Source: CAYNSB01 sp964399625 (lineage in GTDB: Bacteria; Planctomycetota; Phycisphaerae; Phycisphaerales; UBA1924). From it: 64,000 bases of DNA. Below the pieces are notes generated by a model, which was given only the letters and a program-made list of their open reading frames with translations, was not told the origin of the DNA and ran no database searches. Of this stretch, positions 8,736-17,306 are shown piece by piece. Every line of letters starts with the position of its first letter. The stretch's first letter is position 1. Made by a program: the position numbers and the translations under genes. The stretch is from positions 33,460 to 97,459 of the forward strand of contig CAYNSB010000003.1 in the NCBI GenBank assembly GCA_964399625.1, written 5' to 3'.

Positions 8736-8765
8736 ATCTCACCTCCAGGCACAGCCCGCGTGCGT

Positions 8766-9077
8766 TCATCGCCCCATCGTTCCTCGCGTTCCGAGGCGAC
8801 GAACCTTGGGTGCGATGACCACCGGCCAGATCATGCCAACGAGCGTCGTCCACGGGATTCCGCACCAGAACCAGAGCGCCTCCACCATGTACGCGCCCTT
8901 GCCCTCTGCTCCGCCGTCCTGGGGCACCGGATGGATGACGAACGGCGACAAGTAAAGGAGTGAATGGAAGATCCCCCATCCGATTCCAAATCCGACGATC
9001 CCTCCCAGAACAATCGCTATCCCAGTTCGCCGTGCTGGCGTAGTGGATCGGATGCCGGGGGTCTCAATCGCCTCCAT
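8766..9077 (-). CDS. Small two-TM membrane protein
   Basis: A 103-residue protein with two hydrophobic segments (IAIVLGGIVGFGIGWGIFH and a second around residues 66-88), a basic C-terminus and no recognised domain. It overlaps the 3' end of truA by 14 nt in another frame and has a GTGAGG ribosome-binding site inside truA, so it is probably translated from the truA mRNA. Confidence 0.55.
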   Translation of the reverse strand: MEAIETPGIRSTTPARRTGIAIVLGGIVGFGIGWGIFHSLLYLSPFVIHPVPQDGGAEGKGAYMVEALWFWCGIPWTTLVGMIWPVVIAPKVRRLGTRGTMGR

Positions 9078-9966
9078 ACCTCACCCATTCCAGGCACAGC
9101 CCGCGCGCGGGCATCGTCGGTCCGGCAAGCCGCCGGTCCTTCTCGGTGAGTGCCCGCGTGATTTGGGCTGGGTCCATCTTGCCGCGCCCAACCTCATAGA
9201 GCGTTCCGGCGACGATCCGCACCATGTTCCAGAGAAATCCCGAGCCGGAGATGTGGAGGGCCACACGGGACTCGGGATTCGGGATTCGGCCTTTGGCATT
9301 AGCGGAGGCCTCCTCCTCCACCCGGCATTCGTGGATTGTCCGCACTGTCGTCAATCGCCCGTGCCCAGCCGCGGCAAAGGCGGCAAAGTCGTGCTCGCCC
9401 ACGAGGCGCGCCGCCGCGTCGTTCATCCGCGCCACGTCGAGCGGCGACCAGATATGGTGCACGTAGTTGCGGTCCCACAGCGGACGATCGCGCGAGACGT
9501 GGAACGAGTACGAGTAGCCCTTGCTCACGCAGTCGCCGATCGGATCGAACGTTGGCGCGGCCGGCTCGCACGCCGCGAGCAGAACGTCATCGGGCAGGCG
9601 AGCGTTGATCGCGCGGAGCAGAGGTTCGACGCCGCGTTCGACGGGCCAGCGATCGTCGGCACACGTGAACGCCCCGACCTGCCCGCGCGCGTGCACGCCC
9701 GAGTCCGTCCGGCTGGCGCCGATCAGCACGATCGGCTCGCGGACGACCTCGCGAACGGCCCGCTCCACCACTTCCTGCACCGTGCGGAGCAACTGGCGTG
9801 GCGGCTCGGACGCGATCTCGTCGGGCCGATCGTGCGCATCGCCCGTAGCGTCGTGCGGCGCGAGGAGTTTGTCCTCGGGCACGATCGCGTGCGCGGGCGG
9901 CTCCTGCTTCTGCCACCCACAGAAGTTCGTCCCGTCGTAGGCGATGGTGAGCTTGTAGCGCGGCAC
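9064..9966 (-). CDS. truA: tRNA pseudouridine(38-40) synthase TruA
   Basis: TruA isomerises uridines 38-40 in the anticodon arm of tRNAs. The protein opens with the family's YKLTIAYDGTNFCGWQKQ segment. It carries the catalytic Asp in RTDSGVHARGQVGAF and ends with the conserved FLWNMVRIVAGTL motif. I chose the GTG at 9966 (300 residues): it begins just before the conserved strand and has a TATCGT -10 element 7 nt upstream, whereas the longer open frame adds 108 Arg-rich residues. Between the N-terminal strand and the catalytic motif there is an insert (about residues 20-60) with several His, Pro and Asp residues, longer than in E. coli TruA. Confidence 0.93.
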   Translation of the reverse strand: MPRYKLTIAYDGTNFCGWQKQEPPAHAIVPEDKLLAPHDATGDAHDRPDEIASEPPRQLLRTVQEVVERAVREVVREPIVLIGASRTDSGVHARGQVGAFTCADDRWPVERGVEPLLRAINARLPDDVLLAACEPAAPTFDPIGDCVSKGYSYSFHVSRDRPLWDRNYVHHIWSPLDVARMNDAAARLVGEHDFAAFAAAGHGRLTTVRTIHECRVEEEASANAKGRIPNPESRVALHISGSGFLWNMVRIVAGTLYEVGRGKMDPAQITRALTEKDRRLAGPTMPARGLCLEWVRYGGD

Positions 9967-9973
9967 GCCGGGA

Positions 9974-9979
9974 ACGATA
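9974..9979 (-). promoter_or_regulatory. -10 element TATCGT, leaderless arrangement (truA)
   Basis: GACGTATCGT ends 7 nt before the GTG start. The identical GACGTATCGT string precedes the FHA-histidine kinase gene near 59733. Confidence 0.5.
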
Positions 9980-10055
9980 CGTCCGCGGGCGGGGCGTGCC
10001 CCCCGGGGCAAGGCGAAGTCTGCGCGGTCAAGGCGGAGTGGTCGGGGCCGCGTGT

Positions 10056-10484
10056 TCAGGGCGCGTCGTGCATGCGGACAAACGCGGGCGACTCGCCGTC
10101 CGCCAGCGACTGCAGCAGCGCGGTGCTCCGCGAGGCCTGGTCGCTGTAGCGGATCCACTGCACGGTCAGGGCCGTCATCACGACGCAGCACGCGATCGCG
10201 GCGAGCTCGGCGACGCGCTTCTTGCGGCAGGCCGCGAGGATGCCCGCGGCGAGGCCCGAGGTGCCCAGCTTCCACGCGATGAGCACCCACGGCGCCTGGT
10301 ACTGGATGACCAGGCGTGCGAACGGATTCATCTCGACCATGCCCGCCCCGCGCAGGTGCACCATCGTCATGTACAGATCGCCCACGGACATGAGCGCGAT
10401 CGCCGCCACGAGGGTCAGCACCCGGGCCGAGCGTCGGCGCTCGGCGTGCGCGATATCACCCTGGCTCGTTCCCCCCTCCGCCAT
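10056..10484 (-). CDS. DUF5658-like small membrane protein
   Basis: A 142-residue protein with about three hydrophobic segments and the DUF5658-type pattern GDLYMTMVHLRGAGMVEMNP, in which a membrane helix is followed by an E-x-NP-type motif. Such proteins are common in planctomycetes and have no known function. The ATG at 10484 has GGGGGA upstream; an ATG four codons earlier (10496) lacks a ribosome-binding site but cannot be excluded. The gene diverges from the giant PQQ-repeat protein. Confidence 0.6.
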   Translation of the reverse strand: MAEGGTSQGDIAHAERRRSARVLTLVAAIALMSVGDLYMTMVHLRGAGMVEMNPFARLVIQYQAPWVLIAWKLGTSGLAAGILAACRKKRVAELAAIACCVVMTALTVQWIRYSDQASRSTALLQSLADGESPAFVRMHDAP

Positions 10485-10596
10485 GGAATCCCCCATCGGC
10501 GGGCTCGGAGCGCTGGGCGAGGGGCTGGGTCGGCAGGCGTGGAAGGAATTGGCAAGGGGAGGGGGTGGGGCGATGAAGCCGGGCCCGCGAGAGGGC

Positions 10597-10602
10597 GATA
10601 AT
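10597..10602 (+). promoter_or_regulatory. Candidate -10 GATAAT upstream of the PQQ-repeat gene
   Basis: This A/T-rich hexamer stands out in an otherwise G+C-rich stretch, 43 nt before the GTG start. The leader between contains the GGGAGG ribosome-binding site. Confidence 0.35.
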
Positions 10603-10645
10603 CCCCGGGTGAGGTCCGAGTCGGGCCCCGGTCCCGGGAGGCGTC

Positions 10646-13600
10646 GTGATTCGGAGGTCGAGGTCATCGCTGGTGGCGGCGGTGTGCGCGGCGGTGCTGT
10701 GGGCTCCGTGCGCGCCGGCGCAATTGCCCGCCGCGATGCCGGCGCAGCCGCCCGCGGGCCCGCCCCTCAACCCCGTCTATGCCGATGACGCGCCGGTCGC
10801 GCGCGAGACGCTCCAGCGTGCGGCGGAGTTCGTCGCCGCGGGCAACGCGGGACGCGCCGCGCACGAGCTTCAGCGCCTCCTGGACGAGCAGGGCGATCGC
10901 GTCGTGGTCATGCCCGCCAACGCGGACCTGTACGTGGGCGTGCGCTCCCAGGTGCACGCGCGATTGCTGGGCGATCCGGCGCTGCTGGAGCTGTACCGCG
11001 CGAGCGAGGAGCCGGCCGCGCGCGCGATGCTCGATCGCGGCGCGTTCCGCGACGTTGAGCGCACGCGCCTGCTCACGCCCTCGGGGTTCGAGGCGGCGCT
11101 GCGTGCCGCCCAGGAGGATGTCGAGAGCGCGCGATTCGAATCGGCGCGACTGGTGCTCGAGCAGCTCGAGTCCCACCCCGAGCGCGCCACGGAGGCGGGG
11201 CGACGCGACGCGGCGTCCATGCTCGTGCTCGTGGCGCGGTACCTCGATCGCCCCGACGTGTGGGCCCGCGCCGAGCGATGGCGCCTCGAGGCGGGCGATC
11301 CTCTGCGCGAACGCCCAGCGCCCTTCCCGCGCCCCCCGGCGGTGCGCGTGCCCGCGCTGGGCATGGAGCGCGCGGGCGGCACGCCCTCGCCCGAGGCGGT
11401 GCCCGCGCGCCCGCTCTGGAGCACGCGCCTGGAGCCCGAGCCCCTGCCCGATCGCGAGCCCGACGCGCCGCCCGAGCAGGTCGTGGAGAACCTCTGGGTC
11501 TTCCCGCGCGTGGTGGGCGACACCATCTACATCAACGACGGGACCTTCGTCACCGCCCGCGATCGGTACACGCTCCAGGCCCGCTGGTCCGTGCACCCCG
11601 TGGGCGAGGGCGGAGCGGAGGACACGTACGCGGCGCGACGCCAGGCCGCCGCCCACAGCGCGGGCCGCCAGGCCCAGGACGTGAACTCGGTGAGCGTGCA
11701 CGGGCGCACGCTCGTGACGACCATGGGTCTTGCGATGGGCGGGTCCCGCGAGGGAGCGCCGCTGACGCTGGCGATCGACGCGGACACGGGGCGCGTGCTC
11801 TGGTCGGTGGACGTGGCGCGGCTGGACCCCTCGCTCGACGGCGCCTCGGTGCGCGGCGCCGCGCTCATCGATCCGATCGAGGGCGGCTCGGTGGTGCTGC
11901 TGGCGCGCAAGCCCGCCCAGGGCCGCCGGACCGTCGCGCTCTACATGCTGTCGCTGGGGCTGGAGTCGGGCGAGCTGCGCTGGGTGCGGCCCATCGCCAG
12001 CGCCGGGTCCATCCCCTGGAGCCAGGCCGATCGACGCATCGGTTGGTCCGGCGTGCTCCACGAGGGCGTCGTGTACGCCGTGGACCCGCTGGGCGTGATC
12101 GCCGCGGTCGAGGCCGCGAGCGGGCGGGTGCGCTGGGTGCGCGCGGCGCCGGTGCCGGCGATGATGGCCCAGGGTTCGAGCGACTCGAGCATGCCCTGGC
12201 AGTGGGGCGAGCCGATCGTGCACGCGGGCGCGCTCGTCACCCTCTCTCCCGATCGCTCGCAGGTCCTGCGGATCGATCTGGGCACGGGCGCGATCGGGGC
12301 CCGGCGCGACGCGGCAGAGCTGGGCGAGCCCCTGTACCTGCTCCGCGCGGACGATCGCCTCGTGTGCGTGGGCGCGGACTCGGTCACGACGATCCCCCTG
12401 GACGCGGTCGCCGAGGGCGTCGTGCGTCCTGTCGTCCACGCCAGCCGGGGCGAGGTGCGCGGGCGCGTCATGGTCAGCGGCGGCGACCTGCTGGTGCCCA
12501 AGAACGAGGGGCTGGCGATCGTGCCGCTCGATGGCGGGACGACCCGCCTGCTGCGCCTGGAGCACTCGGGCAACATCCTCCCGCTGGCGGACCAGGTCCT
12601 CGCGCTCGATGCGATCAGCGTGCACAGCTATCTGAACTGGGAGGTCGCCGACCGCTTGCTCACGCGGCGCATGAGCGACGAACCGGACAATCCCGAGCCC
12701 GCCGTCACCGCGGTGCAGCTCGCGTTCCACGCGGGGCACGCCGAGCGGATCGCGCCCTCGGCCGACGCGGCGCTGCGCGCCATCGAGAAGGACCCCTCGC
12801 GCCCCGCGCACGAGCAGGAGCGCCAGCGCCTGTTCCGCGTGCTCGCGGAGATGATCGAGGGCTCGCAGGCGCGATGGGGAGCGGACGCCACGCGCAAGGG
12901 GCCCGAGGGCGCGCCGATGCTCGATCTTCCCTGGATGGGCGAGGCGATCGTGCGCCTGGGTCGCGCGGCGCGGACGCCCGGCGAGCGCGTGACCCACCTG
13001 CTCGCCCTGGGGCGCTATCAGGACGGCGCGGGCAAGGGAGCGCTCGCCGCCGAGGCGTACCAACGCGTGCTCGCCGAGCCCGCGCTCGCCGACGCGACGG
13101 TTCGCGCGGGCATGGTCACGGTGCGGGCGGACCTGGAGGCGACGCGCCGGATCCGTCAGTTGGTGCAGGAGCAGGGGCCCGAGCCCTACGCCGGGTTCTC
13201 GCGCGAGGCCGAGGAGCGTCTGGGCGCCCTGGCTCCGGGCACGGGCGAGGAGCTCGAAACCCTGGCGCGAGCCTTCCCCGCGGCGCCCGCGGCCTGCGGC
13301 GCGTGGGTGCGCCTTGCCGAGCTGCACGAGGCGGGCGGACGCCCGCACGCGGCGCTCTCGGCTCTGCGCGAGGCGATGGACGTCGCGGAGGTGGTGCGCG
13401 ATCCGGGCCCGCGGGGCGTGCCCCTGGGCGAGATCGTCGGGCGCCTCGTCGAGGCGCTGCGCGCCCAGGACCGGGCGTTCACCGCGGCCCAGCTCCTGGC
13501 GCGAGTCCGCGAGCAATCGCCCGGCATCGCGCTCACGTCCCACGGGCGGCCCATCGACGACGGGGCGATGCTCGCGTCGCTGCGGGCGCGCCTGCTCACG

Positions 13601-14986
13601 CTCCAGCGTCTGCCGCGCATCGGGTCGCAGTTGCGGGGCGAGCCCCAGCCGGTGCAGGACTGGGCGATCATGCCCGCCCAGAGCCGGGCCAACGTCGGGC
13701 GCGCCTGCGAGCAGGTGATGATGATCTCCCCGCGCAACGAGCGCGTCGCGCTCTGGGGCGGCAGCAGCGGGGGCGGCGGGCTGATGGAGCCGCTGTGGTC
13801 GCGCCCTACGCACACGGGCACGCCGGTCCTGCTGCGATACGACGCGCAGAACGTGGACCTGATCTGGGATCGCCTTCCCGAGCATGCGCCGGCGGAACTC
13901 CGCGAGAAGCGCGACGCCTCGGGCGATGGGCCCGTGCTCGAGCGCATCGGCGCCCTCGACGGCAAGACGCGCTGGTTCACCCCGCCGCTCTCCACGCTCA
14001 TGCGGGGCGCCGAGGGCGACGGCGGGGTCCGGCGCGAGGGGCTCGTCGTCGTCTTCGCCGAGCAGAGCGTGGTGCTGCTGGATCGCTCCGGGCGTGCGGC
14101 GTGCCTGGACGCCGACAGCGGGCGCGTGCTCTGGGCACGCAAGCTCCCGCTGCGCGTGGTGATCGACGCGGTCGCGGGCGGCGGGGTCGTGGCGGTGGGG
14201 GGCTCGTTCTCCGAGCCCGGGCGCGATCGCAACCTCACCTCGGGACTGCTCGTGCTCGACGCGCGCACGGGCGAGGTGCAGCAGAAGATCGAGCAGGCCC
14301 GCACGCTGGTGCGCTGGGTGCGACTTGCCGGCGTCGAGGGCAACGCCGCGGGCGAGAGCGGGCCCGGTCGCGCCGCCGCGCTCGCCGTCATTGTCGGCTA
14401 CAACAACGCAATCGCGTCCATCGATCCCGCGAGTGGGCGAACGAACTGGACCATCACGCCCCAGGGCGGCGCGGCGCTCGCCATGTCCATGGAGGCGTGG
14501 ATCTTCGGCGAGCGCCTCTTCCTGCTCGACTCGGCGCGATCGCTGTGGCTCGTGCCCGTCGCCACAGGGCAGGCACCCGCTCGCCCGCTGGACCTTGGCG
14601 AGCGCCTCTCGGGCTCGGCCCAGATCGAGGCGACCGCCCTGCCCAACGGGCGCGTCGCCTTCAGCAGCGAGCGTGGCGTGTGCGTGCTGGACGCCTCGGG
14701 CAAGCTCATCGGCGCCGACGCGCTCTCCTCGCCGCAGGAGCCCGCGACCATGATTCCCCCGATGCCCGCCGCCGGCGCGTTCGTCGCGGTCGAGAGCACC
14801 GGGCACGAGGGGGAAGTGGGGTACCGCCTGAGCGTGCTCGAGGGGCGGAGCGGGGCGCTGCGATCCACGCGTCTGCTGGGCGGGCTCGAGCTGCCGCCCC
14901 GGCGCGCCGCGGTCATCGACGGCCGCATCGTCGTCACCGCCGGGCCCAACACCGTCGTGTATCCGGCGCCCGAGGGCGAGCGCTAG
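10646..14986 (+). CDS. Giant secreted protein with helical repeats and PQQ-type beta-propeller repeats
   Basis: A 1446-residue exported protein. A signal peptide (RRSRSSLVAAVCAAVLW, cleavage near APAQ) is followed by an Ala-rich TPR-like region (~50-220). PQQ/BamB-like propeller blades occur in two blocks: the first around residues 285-660 (DADTGRVLWSVD, EAASGRVRWVRA), the second around 1090-1430 (DADSGRVLWARK, DPASGRTNWTI). A helical spacer separates them (~680-1000). The repeated D-x-x-[ST]-G-x-x-x-W is the blade signature. No methanol-dehydrogenase catalytic residues were noticed, so a scaffold or cell-surface role is likelier than enzymatic activity. The GTG start follows GGGAGG. The stop overlaps the convergent CMD gene by four bases. 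Confidence 0.8.
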   Translation: MIRRSRSSLVAAVCAAVLWAPCAPAQLPAAMPAQPPAGPPLNPVYADDAPVARETLQRAAEFVAAGNAGRAAHELQRLLDEQGDRVVVMPANADLYVGVRSQVHARLLGDPALLELYRASEEPAARAMLDRGAFRDVERTRLLTPSGFEAALRAAQEDVESARFESARLVLEQLESHPERATEAGRRDAASMLVLVARYLDRPDVWARAERWRLEAGDPLRERPAPFPRPPAVRVPALGMERAGGTPSPEAVPARPLWSTRLEPEPLPDREPDAPPEQVVENLWVFPRVVGDTIYINDGTFVTARDRYTLQARWSVHPVGEGGAEDTYAARRQAAAHSAGRQAQDVNSVSVHGRTLVTTMGLAMGGSREGAPLTLAIDADTGRVLWSVDVARLDPSLDGASVRGAALIDPIEGGSVVLLARKPAQGRRTVALYMLSLGLESGELRWVRPIASAGSIPWSQADRRIGWSGVLHEGVVYAVDPLGVIAAVEAASGRVRWVRAAPVPAMMAQGSSDSSMPWQWGEPIVHAGALVTLSPDRSQVLRIDLGTGAIGARRDAAELGEPLYLLRADDRLVCVGADSVTTIPLDAVAEGVVRPVVHASRGEVRGRVMVSGGDLLVPKNEGLAIVPLDGGTTRLLRLEHSGNILPLADQVLALDAISVHSYLNWEVADRLLTRRMSDEPDNPEPAVTAVQLAFHAGHAERIAPSADAALRAIEKDPSRPAHEQERQRLFRVLAEMIEGSQARWGADATRKGPEGAPMLDLPWMGEAIVRLGRAARTPGERVTHLLALGRYQDGAGKGALAAEAYQRVLAEPALADATVRAGMVTVRADLEATRRIRQLVQEQGPEPYAGFSREAEERLGALAPGTGEELETLARAFPAAPAACGAWVRLAELHEAGGRPHAALSALREAMDVAEVVRDPGPRGVPLGEIVGRLVEALRAQDRAFTAAQLLARVREQSPGIALTSHGRPIDDGAMLASLRARLLTLQRLPRIGSQLRGEPQPVQDWAIMPAQSRANVGRACEQVMMISPRNERVALWGGSSGGGGLMEPLWSRPTHTGTPVLLRYDAQNVDLIWDRLPEHAPAELREKRDASGDGPVLERIGALDGKTRWFTPPLSTLMRGAEGDGGVRREGLVVVFAEQSVVLLDRSGRAACLDADSGRVLWARKLPLRVVIDAVAGGGVVAVGGSFSEPGRDRNLTSGLLVLDARTGEVQQKIEQARTLVRWVRLAGVEGNAAGESGPGRAAALAVIVGYNNAIASIDPASGRTNWTITPQGGAALAMSMEAWIFGERLFLLDSARSLWLVPVATGQAPARPLDLGERLSGSAQIEATALPNGRVAFSSERGVCVLDASGKLIGADALSSPQEPATMIPPMPAAGAFVAVESTGHEGEVGYRLSVLEGRSGALRSTRLLGGLELPPRRAAVIDGRIVVTAGPNTVVYPAPEGER

Positions 14987-15396
14987 GGCCTCTCGGCGCC
15001 CGCGACGCGCCGTGCCTGATCGAGGAAATCCACGCCCCGCCGCAGGTGCGGGATGACGATCGACCCGCCGACGATCAGCGCCACGTCGAACGTCTCCCAG
15101 AGCTCCTGATCGCTCACGCCGACCTTCACGCACTGGTCGATGTGGTACGCGATGCAGTCGTCGCAGCGCAGGACCATGGAGGCGACGAGCCCCAGCAGCT
15201 CCTTGGTCTTCACGGGCAGCGCGCCCTCCTGGTAGGTCTGCGTGTCCAGGGCGAAGAAGCGCTTGGTGACGAGCGTGCCCCCCGGGCGCCCGCTCCGCGA
15301 CGCGTCGTCGCCCAGGATGCGCTGGTTCATCGCGGTGCGGAAGGCCTGGAACTGCTCGTAGCGGGACGTGCCCGCGTGGTCGTGCGGCGTGCTCAT
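14983..15396 (-). CDS. Carboxymuconolactone decarboxylase (AhpD-like) family protein
   Basis: A 137-residue protein of the CMD/AhpD superfamily, with the redox-active CxxCxxxH motif (VLRCDDCIAYHIDQ, around residue 80). Family members with this motif act as thiol-disulfide or peroxidase partners. There is no adjacent peroxiredoxin, so the substrate is open. The ATG at 15396 has a TACCCT element 5 nt upstream and is clearly the real start. It converges with the PQQ-repeat gene and lies 20 nt after the CPBP protease gene. Confidence 0.85.
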   Translation of the reverse strand: MSTPHDHAGTSRYEQFQAFRTAMNQRILGDDASRSGRPGGTLVTKRFFALDTQTYQEGALPVKTKELLGLVASMVLRCDDCIAYHIDQCVKVGVSDQELWETFDVALIVGGSIVIPHLRRGVDFLDQARRVAGAERP

Positions 15397-15401
15397 GCCC
15401 G

Positions 15402-15407
15402 AGGGTA
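15402..15407 (-). promoter_or_regulatory. -10 element TACCCT, leaderless arrangement (CMD gene)
   Basis: CGCTACCCT ends 5 nt before the ATG; the same CGCTACCCT string precedes the HAF-repeat dockerin gene near 30209. Confidence 0.5.
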
Positions 15408-15416
15408 GCGGAGGCC

Positions 15417-16349
15417 TCAGGCGAGCGCCAGCGCCAGCAGCACGTTCGCGGCGTTGTACGCCACATGCAGCAGGATCGCCACCGTCGCCCGCCCCGTCCG
15501 CTCGTACGCGATGCCACACCCCAGCCCCACGATGAGGATCGGCAGCAGCGCGTACGCCTCTCCCGCCTTGACGCCGCCGCCCAGGTGGATCGCCGCGAAC
15601 AGCAGCGAGGTCAGGATGATCGCTCCCCAGCGCGAGCCCACCCCGCGCACGAGCGCGCTCTGGATCAGCACGCGGAAGAGCAGCTCCTCCGCGATCGGCG
15701 CGACGAGCACCGCGAGCGCCACCGCGCCCCACGTCCAGGGGTCGGTGCGGTGCTCGATCAGTTGGCGCAGCGTGTCGTGGGCGATGGTGTCGGGCTCGCG
15801 TTCCAGCGCATGGCGCGCGATGAAGAGCGCCAGCGTGCCGCTCGAGATCGCCACGGGCAGCAGGGCGAGCGCGCCCAGCAGCGCCGATAGCGCGATGGAG
15901 CGCGACGCGCGCGCCGGGCGTTCGGGCAGGCGCAGCCACCCCGCGCCGGGCTCGATCGCGCGAAGGCCCCAGAGCATGAGCGTGATCGCGACGGCGTACG
16001 CGGCGCCCAGCGACAGCACGCGACCGCCATCCTCCCCGACTGCGCCCGATCCGGCCCGCAGGACGAGCACGCTCGCCGCGGCCTGGGCGAAGATCGCCAC
16101 GAGCGCCAGGATCAGGTAGAAGTACCCCGGCGCCGCCGGCTCCGGGCGGGCCCGACGCGCGAAGGACCCCGGGCGGATGATGTCCCTCCGCCAGAGCACG
16201 AGCAGCACCGCGATCGCGAGCACGCCCATGCCGATCTCGACCGGGGAGGCTCCGGCCCCTGCGCCGCCCGACGCGGCCCAGGCGGGCCCGGCGGCGATCG
16301 CGGCGATCGCGAGGAACGCGGCGACGGAGCGCCCAAGAATGGGGGCCAT
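15417..16349 (-). CDS. CPBP-family intramembrane glutamic metalloprotease
   Basis: A 310-residue polytopic membrane protein of the CAAX-protease/bacteriocin-processing (Abi) family. The C-terminal half carries the family motifs: the EELLFR glutamate pair plus Arg (APIAEELLFRVLIQ), a His in LLFAAIHLGG and the final HVAYNAAN. Six to eight hydrophobic segments are visible. The substrate is unknown. The proposed ATG shares its CATG with the trpC start on the other strand; an alternative in-frame ATG lies 40 codons further in (16229), so the start is uncertain. Confidence 0.75.
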   Translation of the reverse strand: MAPILGRSVAAFLAIAAIAAGPAWAASGGAGAGASPVEIGMGVLAIAVLLVLWRRDIIRPGSFARRARPEPAAPGYFYLILALVAIFAQAAASVLVLRAGSGAVGEDGGRVLSLGAAYAVAITLMLWGLRAIEPGAGWLRLPERPARASRSIALSALLGALALLPVAISSGTLALFIARHALEREPDTIAHDTLRQLIEHRTDPWTWGAVALAVLVAPIAEELLFRVLIQSALVRGVGSRWGAIILTSLLFAAIHLGGGVKAGEAYALLPILIVGLGCGIAYERTGRATVAILLHVAYNAANVLLALALA

Positions 16350-17181
16350 GCCCAAGGAGCCGCCCGGAACGCTGGGGAAGATCGTCGCGCGGAAGCGCGA
16401 GGAGGTATCCCGCGATTCGGCGCGGGTGAGCTTCTCCGAGCTCGAGGCCCTGGTCGCCCAGGCCGATCCGCCCCGCAACTTCTTCGCCGCCGTCACCCGC
16501 CATCCGGACGATCGCCACATGTCCGTGATCGCGGAGGTCAAGCGCAAGAGCCCCTCGGCAGGGCTGATCCGTCCGGAGTACGCGGGCGAGGGCTTCACGC
16601 CCGAGACGATAGCCAGGGCGTACGCGGACGCGGGCGCGCGCGCGATCTCGTGCCTCACCGATGAGCACGATTTCGGCGGACATCTCTCGTACATCGAGCG
16701 GATCAAGAACGCCGTGGATCTGCCCGTGCTGCGCAAGGACTTCATCATCGACCCGTGGCAGCTCTGGCAGAGCCGGGCCGCGGGCGCCGACGCGGTGCTG
16801 CTCATCGCCGAGTGCCTCACCGAGAGCGAGATCGTGGACCTGCTCATCCTCAGCCAACAGCTGCAGATGACGGCGCTGCTGGAGGTGCACGAGATGGACA
16901 GCCTGCTGCGCGTCCGTCCGCACATCGGCTTTCCGCACGCGGGGTACGGGCTCGTGGGGATCAACAACCGCGACCTGTCCTCGATGACCGTCGATCTGAA
17001 CCACACCCTGCGCCTGGTGGACCTCGTCGAGGACCGCTCGATCCTCGTGAGCGAGAGCGGGATCAAGACGCCCCAGGACCTTGCGCGCCTGCGCGAGGCG
17101 GGCGTGCGCATCGTGCTCGTGGGCGAGCACCTGATGAGGCAGGACGACCCGGGCAAGGCGCTGGGAACGCTCTTGAAGTGA
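16348..17181 (+). CDS. trpC: Indole-3-glycerol phosphate synthase
   Basis: TrpC closes the indole ring in tryptophan synthesis, converting CdRP to indole-3-glycerol phosphate. The 277-residue TIM barrel shows the family motifs: TLGKIVARKREEV at the N-terminus, VIAEVKRKSPSAG (catalytic Lys), LRKDFIIDPWQ (catalytic Lys), a Glu in LLIAECLTESE, GINNRDLSSM and SESGIKTPQDL. It stands alone without other trp genes. The ATG follows a GGGGG tract, and the CATG palindrome at 16347-16350 also forms the start of the divergent CPBP gene. Confidence 0.94.
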   Translation: MPKEPPGTLGKIVARKREEVSRDSARVSFSELEALVAQADPPRNFFAAVTRHPDDRHMSVIAEVKRKSPSAGLIRPEYAGEGFTPETIARAYADAGARAISCLTDEHDFGGHLSYIERIKNAVDLPVLRKDFIIDPWQLWQSRAAGADAVLLIAECLTESEIVDLLILSQQLQMTALLEVHEMDSLLRVRPHIGFPHAGYGLVGINNRDLSSMTVDLNHTLRLVDLVEDRSILVSESGIKTPQDLARLREAGVRIVLVGEHLMRQDDPGKALGTLLK

Positions 17182-17250
17182 TCGGCCCAAATCGGCGCGA
17201 GCGCCGTCGCTCTACGAGCGAACACCAAACGAGCACACGACGCGTCGCGC

Positions 17251-17256
17251 TACCAT
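17251..17256 (+). promoter_or_regulatory. Candidate -10 TACCAT (TlpA-like gene)
   Basis: CTACCATTGT precedes the ATG by 50 nt. The identical CTACCATTGT is found upstream of the secreted protein gene at 24224. A leader with AAGGAGA follows. Confidence 0.5.
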
Positions 17257-17306
17257 TGTGCCCACGCCGCCCCCGCCCCTGAAGGCGTGCGACGAAGGAG
17301 ACAGAA

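Noticed and set aside
9967..10290. Longer N-terminus for TruA
   Set aside because: The extra 108 residues do not resemble TruA and would run through the TATCGT promoter and into the gene upstream.
10664..15517. 1617-codon open frame opposite the PQQ-repeat gene
   Set aside because: It is a shadow of the G+C-rich gene on the other strand: composition is Arg/His/Ala-rich, there is no signal peptide or domain, and the opposite strand has a clear family match.
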